A DNA stretch of 64,000 nucleotides from an uncultured Propionibacteriaceae bacterium (GCA_945911015.1 CAMDZW010000013.1:16399-80398), one strand, 5' to 3'. Positions 18,832-29,509 are shown, numbered from the stretch's first letter. Notes: a model not told the origin generated them from the sequence alone. Program-made: numbers and translations.

Positions 18832-20238
18832 GTGCCCGCAACCACGGATCTCGACCACGAGTCCTGCTACCGCGCCGTCCGGAGCCGCGACGTCCGCTTC
18901 GACGGAGTGTTCTGGACCGCGGTCGCGACCACCGGGATCTACTGTCGTCCCTCCTGCCCGGCCCGGACGCCGGCGCCGGGCAACGTGACCTTCCATGCCA
19001 CGGCTGCATCGGCACAACAGGCCGGATTCCGTGCCTGCAAGAGATGCCGTCCGGACGCCACGCCTGGCAGCCCGGACTGGGATGTCACCGCAGACATCGC
19101 GGGCCGTGCGATGCGGATGATCTCCGACGGGGTGGTCGACCGCGAGGGCGTCACCGGGCTGGCCGATCATCTCGGTTACAGCAGTCGACACCTCAATCGA
19201 CTGCTCACCACCCAGCTCGGCGCCGGACCGCTTGCCCTGGCCAGAGCACACCGGGCACACACGGCCCGAACCCTCATCGAGACCACGGCGCTGCCGATCA
19301 GCGAGATTGCCTTTGCCAGCGGGTTCGACAGCATCCGTCAGTTCAACACCACGATCCAACAGGTGTACGGGACAGCGCCCACCCAGTTGCGCGGGACCAC
19401 CACCGCCGAGGTTCACGGCCGAATCGGCCTGCGGATCCCGGTGCGCCAGCCCTTCGCCGGTCCCGATCTGCTCACTTTCCTTGCCGCACGGGCGATCCCC
19501 GGCGTCGAGGTGGTCAGTGGCCAGCTCTATCGTCGCACTCTTGCGCTGCCCCATGGGCCCGCGGCGATCCAACTCGACCTGTCCCGCCCCGATCACGTCC
19601 CCGCGGTCTTCGCACTGACCGATCCCCGCGACCTCTCCCCCGCCGTGGAGCGCACTCGCCGCCTGCTCGACGCCGATGCCGATCCGGTCGCGATCGACGA
19701 CGCACTGAGCATCGATCCGTTCCTCGCCCCGCTCGTCGCCAGCCGACCCGGACTACGAGTCCCGGGCCAGGTCGACGGGGACGAGATCGCCGTGAGGGCC
19801 GTCCTCGGGCAGCAGGTCTCGGTTGCGGGTGCGCGCACCACCGCGGCCAGGCTGGTCTCCAGGTATGGCGAGGAGTTCCGGCCAGGCTGGCCAGGCCTGA
19901 CTCACGTCTTCCCCACCTCAGCCACCCTGTCCGAGTCGGATCCGACCACCTTCGCGATTCCGGCTTCGCGGGCGACAGCTCTGAGTGCCCTGACCCGAGC
20001 CCTGGCCAACAACGACATCCGACTCGATCGCAGCGCCGACCGCACCGAGACCCGAGCCGCGCTGCTCGACATCACCGGCATCGGGCCGTGGACCGCCGAC
20101 TACATTGCCCTGCGCGCCCTGGGTGACCCGGACATCCTGCTCGTGACCGACCTGGTGACGCGACGTTTCCCCGTACGACAAGAGAAGTGGAGTCCGTGGC
20201 GTTCCTATGCCCAGCTCCATCTGTGGACAGGAGCCTGA
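18832..20238 (+). CDS. Ada-AlkA fusion: methylphosphotriester sensor, AraC HTH and 3-methyladenine glycosylase
   Basis: 468 residues in three parts. Residues 1-75 are the Ada zinc domain (CYRAVRSRDVRFDGVFW, then YCRPSC and ACKRC with the four zinc cysteines). An AraC-type helix-turn-helix (about 85-185) contains ISEIAFASGFDSIRQFN. The AlkA-like glycosylase follows (about 190-468) with the HhH motif LDITGIGPWTADY. It would sense DNA alkylation by methyl transfer to Cys and excise alkylated bases. GTG 18832 has AAGGA seven bases upstream. After the catalytic-Asp region (LLVTDLVTRRFP) about a dozen residues present in E. coli AlkA are missing before KWSPWRSYAQLHLW, so glycosylase activity may be altered. 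Coupled to ogt, one base downstream. Confidence 0.88.
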   Translation: MPATTDLDHESCYRAVRSRDVRFDGVFWTAVATTGIYCRPSCPARTPAPGNVTFHATAASAQQAGFRACKRCRPDATPGSPDWDVTADIAGRAMRMISDGVVDREGVTGLADHLGYSSRHLNRLLTTQLGAGPLALARAHRAHTARTLIETTALPISEIAFASGFDSIRQFNTTIQQVYGTAPTQLRGTTTAEVHGRIGLRIPVRQPFAGPDLLTFLAARAIPGVEVVSGQLYRRTLALPHGPAAIQLDLSRPDHVPAVFALTDPRDLSPAVERTRRLLDADADPVAIDDALSIDPFLAPLVASRPGLRVPGQVDGDEIAVRAVLGQQVSVAGARTTAARLVSRYGEEFRPGWPGLTHVFPTSATLSESDPTTFAIPASRATALSALTRALANNDIRLDRSADRTETRAALLDITGIGPWTADYIALRALGDPDILLVTDLVTRRFPVRQEKWSPWRSYAQLHLWTGA

Positions 20239-20239
20239 C

Positions 20240-20707
20240 ATGTGGACCGTGATGGATTCGCCGATCGGCGAGCTACGGCTGAGGGCGGCCGACGGCGCGC
20301 TCACGGCGATCGAGTTCTCGCCCTTCACCGCCACCGCGGAGAGCCGGGCCGACGACGAACCGGTGCTCGTCCTGGCACGGACGCAGCTCGAGGAGTACTT
20401 CGCCGGCCGTCGCCACAGCTTCGACCTCCCCCTTGCCGCGCAAGGCACAGAGTTCCAGCAGCGCGTGTGGGCGGGCCTGCAGACCATTGGCTGGGGCGAA
20501 ACCGCCTCGTACGGTGACCTCGCCCGAAGACTCGGGCTGACTCCGGCTGCGTCCCGGGCAGTCGGGTTGGCCAATGGACGCAACCCAATCCCCATCGTGG
20601 TGCCCTGCCATCGGGTGATCGGGGCGGACGGGTCCCTGACCGGCTATGCCGGTGGCCTGGACCGCAAGAAGATCCTGCTGGAGTTGGAGAGTTCAGCCCT
20701 GTTCTGA
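20240..20707 (+). CDS. ogt: Methylated-DNA--protein-cysteine methyltransferase
   Basis: 155 residues. It contains the active-site motif PCHRVIG with the acceptor Cys and the HTH-like segment YGDLARRLGLTPAASRAVG. The protein removes O6-alkyl groups from guanine in a suicide reaction. ATG 20240 follows AGGAG and starts one base after the Ada-AlkA stop, so both form an adaptive-response operon. The N-terminal domain is compact as in Ogt. The last 15 bases overlap the convergent DedA-like gene. Confidence 0.95.
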   Translation: MWTVMDSPIGELRLRAADGALTAIEFSPFTATAESRADDEPVLVLARTQLEEYFAGRRHSFDLPLAAQGTEFQQRVWAGLQTIGWGETASYGDLARRLGLTPAASRAVGLANGRNPIPIVVPCHRVIGADGSLTGYAGGLDRKKILLELESSALF

Positions 20708-21457
20708 GTTCTGTTCCTTCTTGCGACTGGAACGGATGTAGCTGGTGACAAAGATGCCAACGATCAAGGCGATGGTGACATACCAGGCGTACTTGTCGTA
20801 GGTGAGCAGGAAGTCGACGACCGGCTTGCCGATGGTCCAGCCGAGGTAGATGTAGAGACCACGGGTCGCGAAGCCCAGAGTGATGTCAAGGATCAGGAAC
20901 TTGCGCAGCGGCATCCCGGCGATGCCGAGCGCGCCGTAGACGATCGCCGACGGGAAGGGGATCAGCGGCAGCCAGGAGATGATCATCGCCAGCACCGCAT
21001 ACTTCTGGGTGATCTTCTGCGCCCGGGCCGCGTTCTTCTTCGCCAGTGCGCCTCGACCCTGCAACAGATAGTCGATGAGCTTGTCACCCCAGAGCCGCCC
21101 GGCCCACCAGAAGACCCAGTCGAACTTGCACACGCTGATCCCGGCGATGACCAGACCGAGGATCCACAGCCCCGACGGGTCAACGCCGGTGGAGGCGCGG
21201 GCGCCGATGTTGGTGGCCGAGATCGCACCGCCGTTGATGGCCGCCGAGATGTACGGGTTGGCCGCCACGATCAGCGAGCGGACCGGCAGCAGCGCCAGAC
21301 TGTAGACGCCCATGGCCGCGATCATGATCATGCAGCCGATGTCGGCGCGCGACGGTTTGCCCTCCCAGGGGAATGACGGATGGTCCCACCAGGGCCGCTC
21401 CTCGGTCGTGGCAGTGGTGGCCTCGCTCTTCGCGGCCTCGGGCTCGTCGGTGGTCAC
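20693..21457 (-). CDS. DedA/VTT-domain membrane protein
   Basis: 254 residues with about five hydrophobic helices. The re-entrant VTT-like region holds the loop SWLPLIPFPSAIVYGALGIAGMP and the earlier FDWVFWWAGRLWGD. DedA/VTT proteins act as lipid scramblases or transporters (undecaprenyl phosphate, phosphatidylethanolamine) in the cytoplasmic membrane. The N-terminal 25 residues are acidic and disordered. Which lipid is moved here is unknown. Confidence 0.75.
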   Translation of the reverse strand: MTTDEPEAAKSEATTATTEERPWWDHPSFPWEGKPSRADIGCMIMIAAMGVYSLALLPVRSLIVAANPYISAAINGGAISATNIGARASTGVDPSGLWILGLVIAGISVCKFDWVFWWAGRLWGDKLIDYLLQGRGALAKKNAARAQKITQKYAVLAMIISWLPLIPFPSAIVYGALGIAGMPLRKFLILDITLGFATRGLYIYLGWTIGKPVVDFLLTYDKYAWYVTIALIVGIFVTSYIRSSRKKEQNSEQG

Positions 21458-21475
21458 CGGGAGAGCCTACGTGAC

Positions 21476-21805
21476 TCAGTCGACCTGCAGTTCGCCCATG
21501 GGACCCCAGCCGTCCCCGTCAACCTGGTGGGACACGATCTGCGGGGTCGCGGCCAGGTACTGGGGGAACTCCTTCTGCATGGCGGCGAAGTGGTCGGAGT
21601 TGACGTGCGGTCCGGCCCCCTCGTCGGTGAAGGCCTCGATCAGGACGTACGTGTTCGGCTCCAGCACACTGCGCGACCACTCGAACCACAAGTTGCCGGG
21701 CTCGGCCAAGGTCGCCTCGGTGAAGGGTCGTGAGATCTCGGGCCACTGGTCGGCGTACTCGGCCTTGATCGGGAACTTCACGTTGATCAGGATCATGCCG
21801 GCCAT
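21476..21805 (-). CDS. Antibiotic biosynthesis monooxygenase (ABM) domain protein
   Basis: 109 residues, a single dimeric alpha/beta-barrel ABM unit: [20 protein letters not shown], then [21 protein letters not shown] and [10 protein letters not shown]. Such small proteins include quinol monooxygenases (YgiN-like) and heme-degrading enzymes, but many have no known reaction. Start at ATG 21805 behind a GGGGTGG; ATG 21796 is possible. It is divergent from sdaA. Confidence 0.85.
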   Translation of the reverse strand: MAGMILINVKFPIKAEYADQWPEISRPFTEATLAEPGNLWFEWSRSVLEPNTYVLIEAFTDEGAGPHVNSDHFAAMQKEFPQYLAATPQIVSHQVDGDGWGPMGELQVD

Positions 21806-21894
21806 TGTTCCACCCCGTGTCGCTCCATCCTGGTGTGCACATTTGGGACAGCCTTTTGCCCGATCACTGGCTTTCCGAAATCTGCGGAGGCACA

Positions 21895-23322
21895 ATGGGT
21901 GGTGTGACCGTGAGTGTGTTCGACCTGTTCAAGATCGGCATCGGCCCGTCAAGTTCCCACACCGTGGGTCCGATGCGCGCGGCGGCACGCTTTGCCGCAA
22001 CTCTGGCCGCGGAGGACCTCCTGACCCGTACGACCCGGGTCAAGGCCGAGCTCTTCGGCTCGCTCGGCGCAACCGGACATGGCCACGGCTCGACCGGAGC
22101 GGTGGTGTGGGGGCTCGAAGGCGAGGACCCCAAGACCGTCGACACCCGGCTCGGGGCGCTGCGCACCTGCGAGGTTGCCGAGTCCGGCCGCATCCGGATC
22201 AACGGCACCCATCAGATCGATTTCGATCTCGACGCCGACCTGGTGCTGCACCGCCGCAAGTCACTGCCCTTCCACCCCAACGGGATGACCTTCACCGCCT
22301 GGTCGGGCCCCGATGTCATCACCAGCCGCACCTACTACTCCATCGGCGGCGGTTTCGTCCTGGACGACGACGGCTCCGGCTCCCCCACGTTGCAACCGGA
22401 CCCGACCCCGGTCCCTCACCCGTTCCGCACTGGCACCGACCTGCTCACGCTGTGCGAGTCGACCGGGTTGAGCATCTCCGACATCGCGCTGGCCAACGAG
22501 TGCGCCCGACGCCCGGAAGCTGAGGTCAGGGCCGGCCTCCTGGAGATCTGGCAGGTGATGGTCGACTGCGTCGCCCACGGCTGCCACACCACCGGCATCC
22601 TCCCCGGTGGTCTCAAGGTCCGCCGCCGAGCATCCGAACTCCACGACCGACTCCGTACGGCCCAGGGCCCCTTTGGCGCGACCCCGGCCACCGGGGTGGG
22701 GCCGGTCTCGCCGGCCAAGGCCGATCCCCTCGCTGCCATGGACTGGGTCACCCTGTGGGCCCTGGCGGTGAATGAGGAGAACGCCTCGGGAGGTCGGGTT
22801 GTCACCGCCCCCACCAACGGCGCGGCCGGCATCATCCCTGCCGTGCTGCACTATGCCGCTCACTTCGTGCCCGGGGTCGACGACGATGCGATCTGTCGGT
22901 TCCTCCTCGTCGCCGGGGCGATCGGCTCGATCTACCAGCAGACCGCGTCCATCTCCGGCGCCGAGGTCGGTTGCCAGGGGGAGGTCGGCACCGCATGCTC
23001 GATGGCAGCGGCCGCACTGGCCGAGATCCTCGGCGGCACCGTCGCCCAGGTGGAGAATGCGGCCGAGATCGGCATGGAGCATCACCTCGGACTGACCTGC
23101 GACCCGATCGGCGGCCTCGTCCAGATCCCTTGCATAGAAAGAAATGCGGTTGCCTCGGTGAAGGCGATCACAGCGGCACGGCTCGCCCTGCACGGCGACG
23201 GCAGCCACACTGTCAGCCTCGACAAGGTGGTCCGGACCATGATGCAGACCGGTGCTGACATGAAGGTGAAGTACAAGGAGACCTCACGCGGCGGACTGGC
23301 GGTGAACATCGTCGAGTGCTGA
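21895..23322 (+). CDS. sdaA: L-serine ammonia-lyase, single-chain iron-sulfur type
   Basis: 475 residues. It converts L-serine to pyruvate and ammonia using a [4Fe-4S] cluster in the cytoplasm. The beta domain comes first ([19 protein letters not shown]), then the alpha domain with [29 protein letters not shown] and the asparagine-rich [15 protein letters not shown]. Start ATG 21895 has GGAGG four bases upstream; GTG 21904 is the alternative. The gene ends just before the cobalamin riboswitch of metE. Confidence 0.95.
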   Translation: MGGVTVSVFDLFKIGIGPSSSHTVGPMRAAARFAATLAAEDLLTRTTRVKAELFGSLGATGHGHGSTGAVVWGLEGEDPKTVDTRLGALRTCEVAESGRIRINGTHQIDFDLDADLVLHRRKSLPFHPNGMTFTAWSGPDVITSRTYYSIGGGFVLDDDGSGSPTLQPDPTPVPHPFRTGTDLLTLCESTGLSISDIALANECARRPEAEVRAGLLEIWQVMVDCVAHGCHTTGILPGGLKVRRRASELHDRLRTAQGPFGATPATGVGPVSPAKADPLAAMDWVTLWALAVNEENASGGRVVTAPTNGAAGIIPAVLHYAAHFVPGVDDDAICRFLLVAGAIGSIYQQTASISGAEVGCQGEVGTACSMAAAALAEILGGTVAQVENAAEIGMEHHLGLTCDPIGGLVQIPCIERNAVASVKAITAARLALHGDGSHTVSLDKVVRTMMQTGADMKVKYKETSRGGLAVNIVEC

Positions 23323-23324
23323 GG

Positions 23325-23546
23325 TAGCGTGCGGATGCGCACGGTTCCGCCAGACCATCACGACGGGCACCCCCCGATCCGAGTCCGGCGGAGGCAAGAG
23401 GGAACACGGTGAGAGTCCGTGACTGCCCCGCAGCGGTGTCGAGGAACGACCGCCGTCATCAGCACTGGACCACTCCAGGTCCGGGAAGCGACGGCCACTA
23501 GGTGGATGAGACCCATCCGAGCCCCGGAGTCCGAAGACCTGCCGGC
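23325..23546 (+). promoter_or_regulatory. Cobalamin (B12) riboswitch upstream of metE
   Basis: Conserved cobalamin aptamer blocks are in order: GAGGGAACACGGTGAGAGTCC (about 23398-23418), TGCCCCGCAGCGGT (about 23424-23437), and the B12-box-like segment GTCCGAAGACCTGCCGG (about 23529-23545). Ends are approximate. It precedes the B12-independent methionine synthase, the classical target, so adenosylcobalamin should switch metE off. A further hairpin CTGCCCG/CGGGCAG (23549-23555 with 23567-23573) follows. Confidence 0.93.
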
Positions 23547-23581
23547 GCCTGCCCGCGGCGCCGTCTCGGGCAGCTTCACAA

Positions 23582-23603
23582 CGAACTCGCGAAGGAGAGT
23601 TCG
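23582..23603 (+). promoter_or_regulatory. Hairpin sequestering the metE ribosome-binding site
   Basis: Perfect 7-base-pair inverted repeat CGAACTC (23582-23588) and GAGTTCG (23597-23603), directly before the metE ATG (23604). The Shine-Dalgarno GAAGGAG lies in the loop and first stem base. It could be the expression platform through which the riboswitch controls translation. Confidence 0.7.
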
Positions 23604-25862
23604 ATGGCTTCCACCATCCTCGGCTACCCGCGTCATGGGCGCGACCGCCAACTCAAGAAGGCAATCGAGAACTACTGGAAGGGTCGGATCGACCAGCCTG
23701 CGCTGCTTGATGCCACCCGCCAGATCCGGCTCGATCGTCTGACCCACCTCAAGGCTGCCGGTCTCGACGAGATCCCGGTCGGCGACTTCTCGTTGTACGA
23801 CCATGTCCTCGACGCTGCCGTACTGGTCGGCGCGATCCCGGAGCGGCACCGCGACCTCACCGGTCTGGACCGTTACTTCGCCATGGCCCGGGGCAATGAC
23901 CAGGTCGAACCGCTCGAGATGACCAAGTGGTTCAACTCCAACTACCACTACCTGGTGCCCGAGCTCAGCTCCAGCTCGACCTTCGAGCTCGACGCCGCAT
24001 CGCTGCTGGAGCAGGTGGACGAGGCGGTCGAGAACCAGATCACCCCCCGGGTGGTGCTGGTCGGACCAGTCACCTTCCTGGCCCTGTCGGCCAGTGTGGA
24101 CTCCGATCCCGGGTTCACCCCGATCCAGCTCCTCGACCAGCTACTGCCGGTCTACGCCGAACTGCTGTCGATCCTGCATGCCCGCGGCATCACCTGGGTC
24201 CAACTCGACGAACCGATCGCGGTCACCGACCTCACCCCCGCTCTGGTCGACGCGCTCGGCCATGCGCTCGATGTGCTGGCTGCGGTCCCTGACCGCCCCA
24301 AGATCGCCGTGGCCTCCTACTACGGGCATCTCGGCGAGGCCACCGATGTCGTGGCCTCCGCCCCGGTCGAGGGCATCGCCGTCGACCTGGTCGAGGGAAG
24401 GGCCAACCTCGAGGCCCTGCACAACCATCCGGGCCTGGCCGACAAGCGGGTCATCGCCGGCGTGGTCAGTGGACGTTCGGTGTGGCGGACCGACCTCGAC
24501 GTGGCTCTGGCCGCGGCCCGTGCCTTCCAGCCCAACGCGGCCGACGTCGACATCTCGTCCTCGTGCACCTTGCTCCACCTGCCACACGACCTCACCCGCG
24601 AGACCGACCTCGACCCACGGCTGGTGGCTCAGCTCAGCTTTGCCGATGAGACCGTCGCCGACATCGTCCTGGTGTCTCGTGGCCTGACCGAGGGTGATGA
24701 AGCGATCGCCGCCGAACTCACCGCCGACCGCGAACGCCGCGAGGTTCGTCGCACCGAGACCTGGCTGCGCGACGATGCCGTACGGTCGCGTGCGGCCGCT
24801 GTCACCGCCAGCGATGCCCGCCGCGCCACCCCGTACGAGCAGCGGGCCGTCGCCCAGCAGGACCACCTGGGCCTGCCCGCCCTGCCGACCACCACGATCG
24901 GCTCGTTCCCGCAGACCGGTGAGATCCGCAAGGCTCGCGCTGCCTGGCAGGCCGGCCGGCTCGACCAGGCCGGATATGTGGATCAGATGCGCGCCGAGAT
25001 CGACCGCGTCATCGAGTTGCAGGAGCGGATCGGACTGGACGTACTGGTCCACGGCGAACCCGAACGCAATGACATGGTGGCCTACTTCGCCGACCAACTC
25101 ACCGGCATCTTCGCCACCCGTCACGGCTGGGTCCAGTCGTACGGGACCCGGTGCGTCCGTCCTCCCCTGATCGCCGGCGACGTGTCGCGACCGGCTCCGA
25201 TGACTCTGGACTGGACCGGCTACGCCCAGTCGCGGACCGAACACCAAGTCAAGGGCATGCTCACCGGCCCGGTGACGATCTTGGCGTGGTCCTTCGTACG
25301 GGATGACCAGCCGCTGGCCGAGACCGCCCGTCAGGTGGCCCTGGCCCTTCGCGACGAGGTCAACGACCTGGAGGCTGCGGGCACCTCGGTGATCCAGGTC
25401 GACGAGCCGGCGTTGCGGGAGCTTCTGCCGCTGCGACGCGCCGACCACGACGACTACCTCGCCTGGGCGGTCGAGTCCTTCCGGCTCAGCACCAGCGGAG
25501 TCGCCGATCGGACCCAGATCCACACCCACATGTGCTACGCCGAGTTCGGCGATGTGATCGGCGCGATCGACGACCTCGATGCCGATGTGATCAGCCTCGA
25601 GGCAACCCGTTCGGCCATGGCCGTCCTCGACGAGCTCGCGACCGACGGCTACACCGGCCAGGTCGGTCCAGGGGTGTGGGACATCCATTCCCCGCGGGTG
25701 CCCGATGTGGCCGAGGTGACCGCGTTGGGACAGGCGGCGATCGACAAGCTCGGCAAGGACCGGATCTGGCTCAACCCGGACTGCGGATTGAAGACCCGCG
25801 GCTACAACGAGGTCATCCCGGCCCTGGAGAACCTGGTCGCAGCGGCCCACGCCCTGCGCTGA
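23604..25862 (+). CDS. metE: B12-independent methionine synthase
   Basis: 752 residues, cytoplasmic. It transfers the methyl group of 5-methyltetrahydropteroyl-triglutamate to homocysteine. Double TIM-barrel form: the N-terminal barrel binds folate (WFNSNYHYLVPEL) and the C-terminal barrel carries zinc ligands His642 and Cys644 in HMCYAEF and Cys727 in NPDCGLKTR. The start is fixed by MASTILGYPRHG and the ribosome site in the hairpin. Control by the upstream cobalamin riboswitch implies that the genome also has a B12-dependent MetH. A terminator follows. Confidence 0.97.
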   Translation: MASTILGYPRHGRDRQLKKAIENYWKGRIDQPALLDATRQIRLDRLTHLKAAGLDEIPVGDFSLYDHVLDAAVLVGAIPERHRDLTGLDRYFAMARGNDQVEPLEMTKWFNSNYHYLVPELSSSSTFELDAASLLEQVDEAVENQITPRVVLVGPVTFLALSASVDSDPGFTPIQLLDQLLPVYAELLSILHARGITWVQLDEPIAVTDLTPALVDALGHALDVLAAVPDRPKIAVASYYGHLGEATDVVASAPVEGIAVDLVEGRANLEALHNHPGLADKRVIAGVVSGRSVWRTDLDVALAAARAFQPNAADVDISSSCTLLHLPHDLTRETDLDPRLVAQLSFADETVADIVLVSRGLTEGDEAIAAELTADRERREVRRTETWLRDDAVRSRAAAVTASDARRATPYEQRAVAQQDHLGLPALPTTTIGSFPQTGEIRKARAAWQAGRLDQAGYVDQMRAEIDRVIELQERIGLDVLVHGEPERNDMVAYFADQLTGIFATRHGWVQSYGTRCVRPPLIAGDVSRPAPMTLDWTGYAQSRTEHQVKGMLTGPVTILAWSFVRDDQPLAETARQVALALRDEVNDLEAAGTSVIQVDEPALRELLPLRRADHDDYLAWAVESFRLSTSGVADRTQIHTHMCYAEFGDVIGAIDDLDADVISLEATRSAMAVLDELATDGYTGQVGPGVWDIHSPRVPDVAEVTALGQAAIDKLGKDRIWLNPDCGLKTRGYNEVIPALENLVAAAHALR

Positions 25863-25887
25863 CTCGGTCGACTGATCAAGGCCCAGG

Positions 25888-25919
25888 AGGCGGCTGGTGG
25901 CTCGTTCCACCGGCCGCCT
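25888..25919 (+). terminator. metE terminator
   Basis: Stem AGGCGGC-T-GGTGG pairing with CCACC-G-GCCGCCT (one T.G pair), a six-base loop, then TTTG. It lies 26 bases after the metE stop. Confidence 0.85.
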
Positions 25920-25978
25920 TTGCCGTCCCCTCCCCGAACCCCCTCCCGGAGTCGGCGCCAGTGTGATGAACTGGGTCC

Positions 25979-26722
25979 GTGGTGAACGATGACGACCTTG
26001 CCCTGGCCTTCGAGTTGGCTGCCGATGCGGCTGCGATCTCGTTGAGTTGGTCGGGCGGCGACGTCCCGACCACGATCAAGGAGGACGGTTCGCCGGTCTC
26101 GGAGGGCGATCTGGAGGTCGACCACGCCCTGGGCGAGATCCTCGCCGAGGAACGGCCCGACGACGGCCTGCTCAGCGAGGAACAGCCCGAACGTCACGGC
26201 ACCAGCGGCCGCCGCTGGATCATCGACCCCATCGACGGCACCGCGCTCTTCATTGCCGGCCAGCCCGACTGGGGCAATCACATCGCCCTGGAAGTCGACG
26301 GCGAGGTCGTGTTGGGCCTGATCACCCGCCCCGAGGACGACGAACTCTTCTGGGCCGTACGGGGCGTCGGTGCATTCCGCTGTGGCATGGACTCCCCCCA
26401 GGACCGTTCACGGCCGATCCGGCTGGCATCGGTGGACTCGCTCGACCGGGCCCAGATCGCCGGGTACGGGATGGGGCCCGACGAGCTGGCCCGGCCCGGT
26501 TGGTCGGAGCGTACGACCCGGTTCAGTGATTTCTTCGCCGGCCAGATCCACGGGCTGGCGCTGCACCATGCCAAGGTCTGGGACTTCGCACCATTGGTGC
26601 CGATCGTCCGCGAGGCCGGTGGCGATGTGCTGGGCCCCGACGGCACCGACCGGATCGACCAGGGACATCTCGTCGCTGCCCGGACCTCGATCCTGGCCGA
26701 ACTCGCCGCGACCGCCTTCTGA
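25979..26722 (+). CDS. Inositol monophosphatase family protein (HisN/SuhB-like)
   Basis: 247 residues. The Mg2+-dependent phosphatase signatures are present: metal-binding SEEQPER, WIIDPIDGTALF (residues about 80-91) and C-terminal KVWDFAPLVPIVREAGGDV. Family members hydrolyse inositol-1-phosphate, histidinol phosphate or fructose-1,6-bisphosphate. In actinomycetes a member of this family (HisN) performs the histidinol-phosphate step, but no his genes are nearby, so the substrate is open. GTG at 25979 or 25982 is the start; no strong ribosome site is visible, so it may be leaderless. Confidence 0.85.
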   Translation: MVNDDDLALAFELAADAAAISLSWSGGDVPTTIKEDGSPVSEGDLEVDHALGEILAEERPDDGLLSEEQPERHGTSGRRWIIDPIDGTALFIAGQPDWGNHIALEVDGEVVLGLITRPEDDELFWAVRGVGAFRCGMDSPQDRSRPIRLASVDSLDRAQIAGYGMGPDELARPGWSERTTRFSDFFAGQIHGLALHHAKVWDFAPLVPIVREAGGDVLGPDGTDRIDQGHLVAARTSILAELAATAF

Positions 26723-26730
26723 GACTGGGT

Positions 26731-26752
26731 GTGGATCGCGACGACGATCCAC
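26731..26752. repeat. Inverted repeat between the phosphatase and ABC ATPase genes
   Basis: GTGGATCG (26731-26738) and CGATCCAC (26745-26752) form a perfect 8-base-pair dyad with a six-base spacer, nine bases after the phosphatase stop. It may be a weak terminator or an operator for the ATPase gene. Confidence 0.45.
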
Positions 26753-26857
26753 GTCTACACTGACATCGGCACCGCTGACTGCGGGGTCCAGGGCGGAGAT
26801 GCCCTGTTTCCACTACGGATCGTCGGGCACGTACCTGCCCGTGGAAGGAATGGTCGC

Positions 26858-27952
<1,095 letters not shown>

Positions 27953-27970
27953 TCGCATCTGACTCCATCC

Positions 27971-28004
27971 ACAGGGGCCGCACCGTTCTCGGTGCGGCCC
28001 CTGT
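27971..28004 (+). terminator. ABC ATPase terminator
   Basis: Perfect 15-base-pair stem, ACAGGGGCCGCACCG and its exact complement, with a TTCT loop, 18 bases after the stop codon. Confidence 0.92.
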
Positions 28005-28097
28005 GTTGTGCCCGGATGGCACTTGTGTTGTTCGGTGGATCGTGAGACAGCCGGGTCCAGACACTCCACGCTGGGTGTTCGGTGACAGAATGGGCCA

Positions 28098-29459
28098 ATG
28101 CCCAGGTTCGTCTCCGCTCGACCGGACGCCAGCCTCATCCCGCTGCCGTGGAACACCCCTTTGGAGGAGTGGCCGGTCAGCAATCTGGTCGCGCTCCCCC
28201 GCGGCATCTCCCGACATGTGGTCCGCTTCATCAAGGTCGGCAAGAATGTCTACGCCGCCAAGGAGGTCATCGAGCACCTCGCCGTGCACGAGTACCGGCT
28301 GCTGCACGACCTCAACCGCCTCTACACCCCGGCCGTCGAGCCGGTCGGTGTGGTGACCGAACGCTATGACGTCGACGGGAACGCGCTCGACCCGGTGCTG
28401 ATCACCAAACATCTCCAGTTCTCCCTGCCGTACCGCTCGTTGTTCACCCGCGGTGTACGCCAGGACACCGTCGCCCGTCTGCTGGACGCCATGGTCGTGC
28501 TGCTCGCCCGGCTCCATCTGGTCGGCTTCTTGTGGGGCGATGTGTCCTTGTCGAACACCCTCTTCCGACGCGACGCGGGCGCCTTCGCCGCCTACCTGGT
28601 CGATGCCGAGACTGGCGAGCTCCACGACGAGCTGACCGCGGGCCAGCGCGAACACGACCTGACCATCGCCCGAACGAACCTGTTCGGCGAGTTCTCCGAT
28701 CTCGAGGCCGGCGGGCTGCTGGACGAATCACTCGACCCCCTGCAACTGGTCGATTCGATCGAGTCCCGCTACCGCGCGCTGTGGTCGGAACTGACCGGCA
28801 AGGAACGATTCGACGGCTCGGAGATGCACCGCATCGAGTCCCGCGTACGACGGCTGAATGCGCTCGGTTTCGACGTCGCCGAGCTCGACATCGCCACCGA
28901 CATGGGCGGTAGCACGATCACCATCCAGCCGAAGGTGGTCGACGCCGGCCACCACTCACGGCGACTGCTGCGCCTGACTGGCCTGGACACCGAGGAGAAC
29001 CAGGCTCGCCGTCTGCTCAACGACCTCGATGCCTTCCGCGCCCGGACCGACCAACAGGGTGCTGACGAGGCGATCGTGGCCCACCAGTGGTTGACCGAGG
29101 TCTTCGAGCCGGTCGTCTCCGCCATCCCTGAGGACCTGCGCGGCCGCCTCGAGCCAGCCGAGGTCTTCCATGAGGTCCTCGAATATCGCTGGTTCGCCTC
29201 CGAGGAGGCCGGCCACGAGGTTCCCCTCGAGGAGGCCACGCGGCACTACATCGACGAGATCCTGCGGACCAAACCCGACGAGGCGCTCACCTCGGTCGAC
29301 GTGATGGGCCCCTTGGCCAATCCGTACGATCCATCGATGGGGTACGTCGATGACGACGACACGGTGCCGTACGACCCGTGGGAGGCAGACGCCGAGGCGG
29401 TAGATCCTGCCGATGCCAGCTACTTCGACATCGACGCTCTCCGCGCCCGCGGCAGATGA
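28098..29459 (+). CDS. DUF4032 / lipopolysaccharide-kinase-like protein
   Basis: 453 residues. A kinase-like core spans about 40-190: ISRHVVRFIKVGKNVYAAKE (possible ATP-binding Lys), HEYRLLHDL, and LHLVGFLWGDVSLSNTLF, which resembles the catalytic loop of Kdo/RIO-like kinases, with an Asp in YLVDAETGEL. The DUF4032 part follows. The C-terminus is acidic with DDDDTVPYDPWEAD. The protein is widespread in actinomycetes but not characterised. No signal or membrane segment. It is monocistronic between two terminators. Confidence 0.85.
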   Translation: MPRFVSARPDASLIPLPWNTPLEEWPVSNLVALPRGISRHVVRFIKVGKNVYAAKEVIEHLAVHEYRLLHDLNRLYTPAVEPVGVVTERYDVDGNALDPVLITKHLQFSLPYRSLFTRGVRQDTVARLLDAMVVLLARLHLVGFLWGDVSLSNTLFRRDAGAFAAYLVDAETGELHDELTAGQREHDLTIARTNLFGEFSDLEAGGLLDESLDPLQLVDSIESRYRALWSELTGKERFDGSEMHRIESRVRRLNALGFDVAELDIATDMGGSTITIQPKVVDAGHHSRRLLRLTGLDTEENQARRLLNDLDAFRARTDQQGADEAIVAHQWLTEVFEPVVSAIPEDLRGRLEPAEVFHEVLEYRWFASEEAGHEVPLEEATRHYIDEILRTKPDEALTSVDVMGPLANPYDPSMGYVDDDDTVPYDPWEADAEAVDPADASYFDIDALRARGR

Positions 29460-29465
29460 CGCACA

Positions 29466-29501
29466 AAGGTCGCGCACCCCATAACGGCGGTGCGCGACCT
29501 T
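29466..29501. terminator. Bidirectional terminator between convergent genes
   Basis: Perfect 13-base-pair stem AAGGTCGCGCACC (29466-29478) with its complement (29489-29501). The A and T ends allow function in both directions for the DUF4032 and Gfo/Idh/MocA genes. Confidence 0.88.
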
Positions 29502-29509
29502 GGCGGTGA

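Noticed and set aside
24141..25910. Long minus-strand open frame opposite metE
   Set aside because: Shadow of the well-supported metE; composition is typical of antisense frames.
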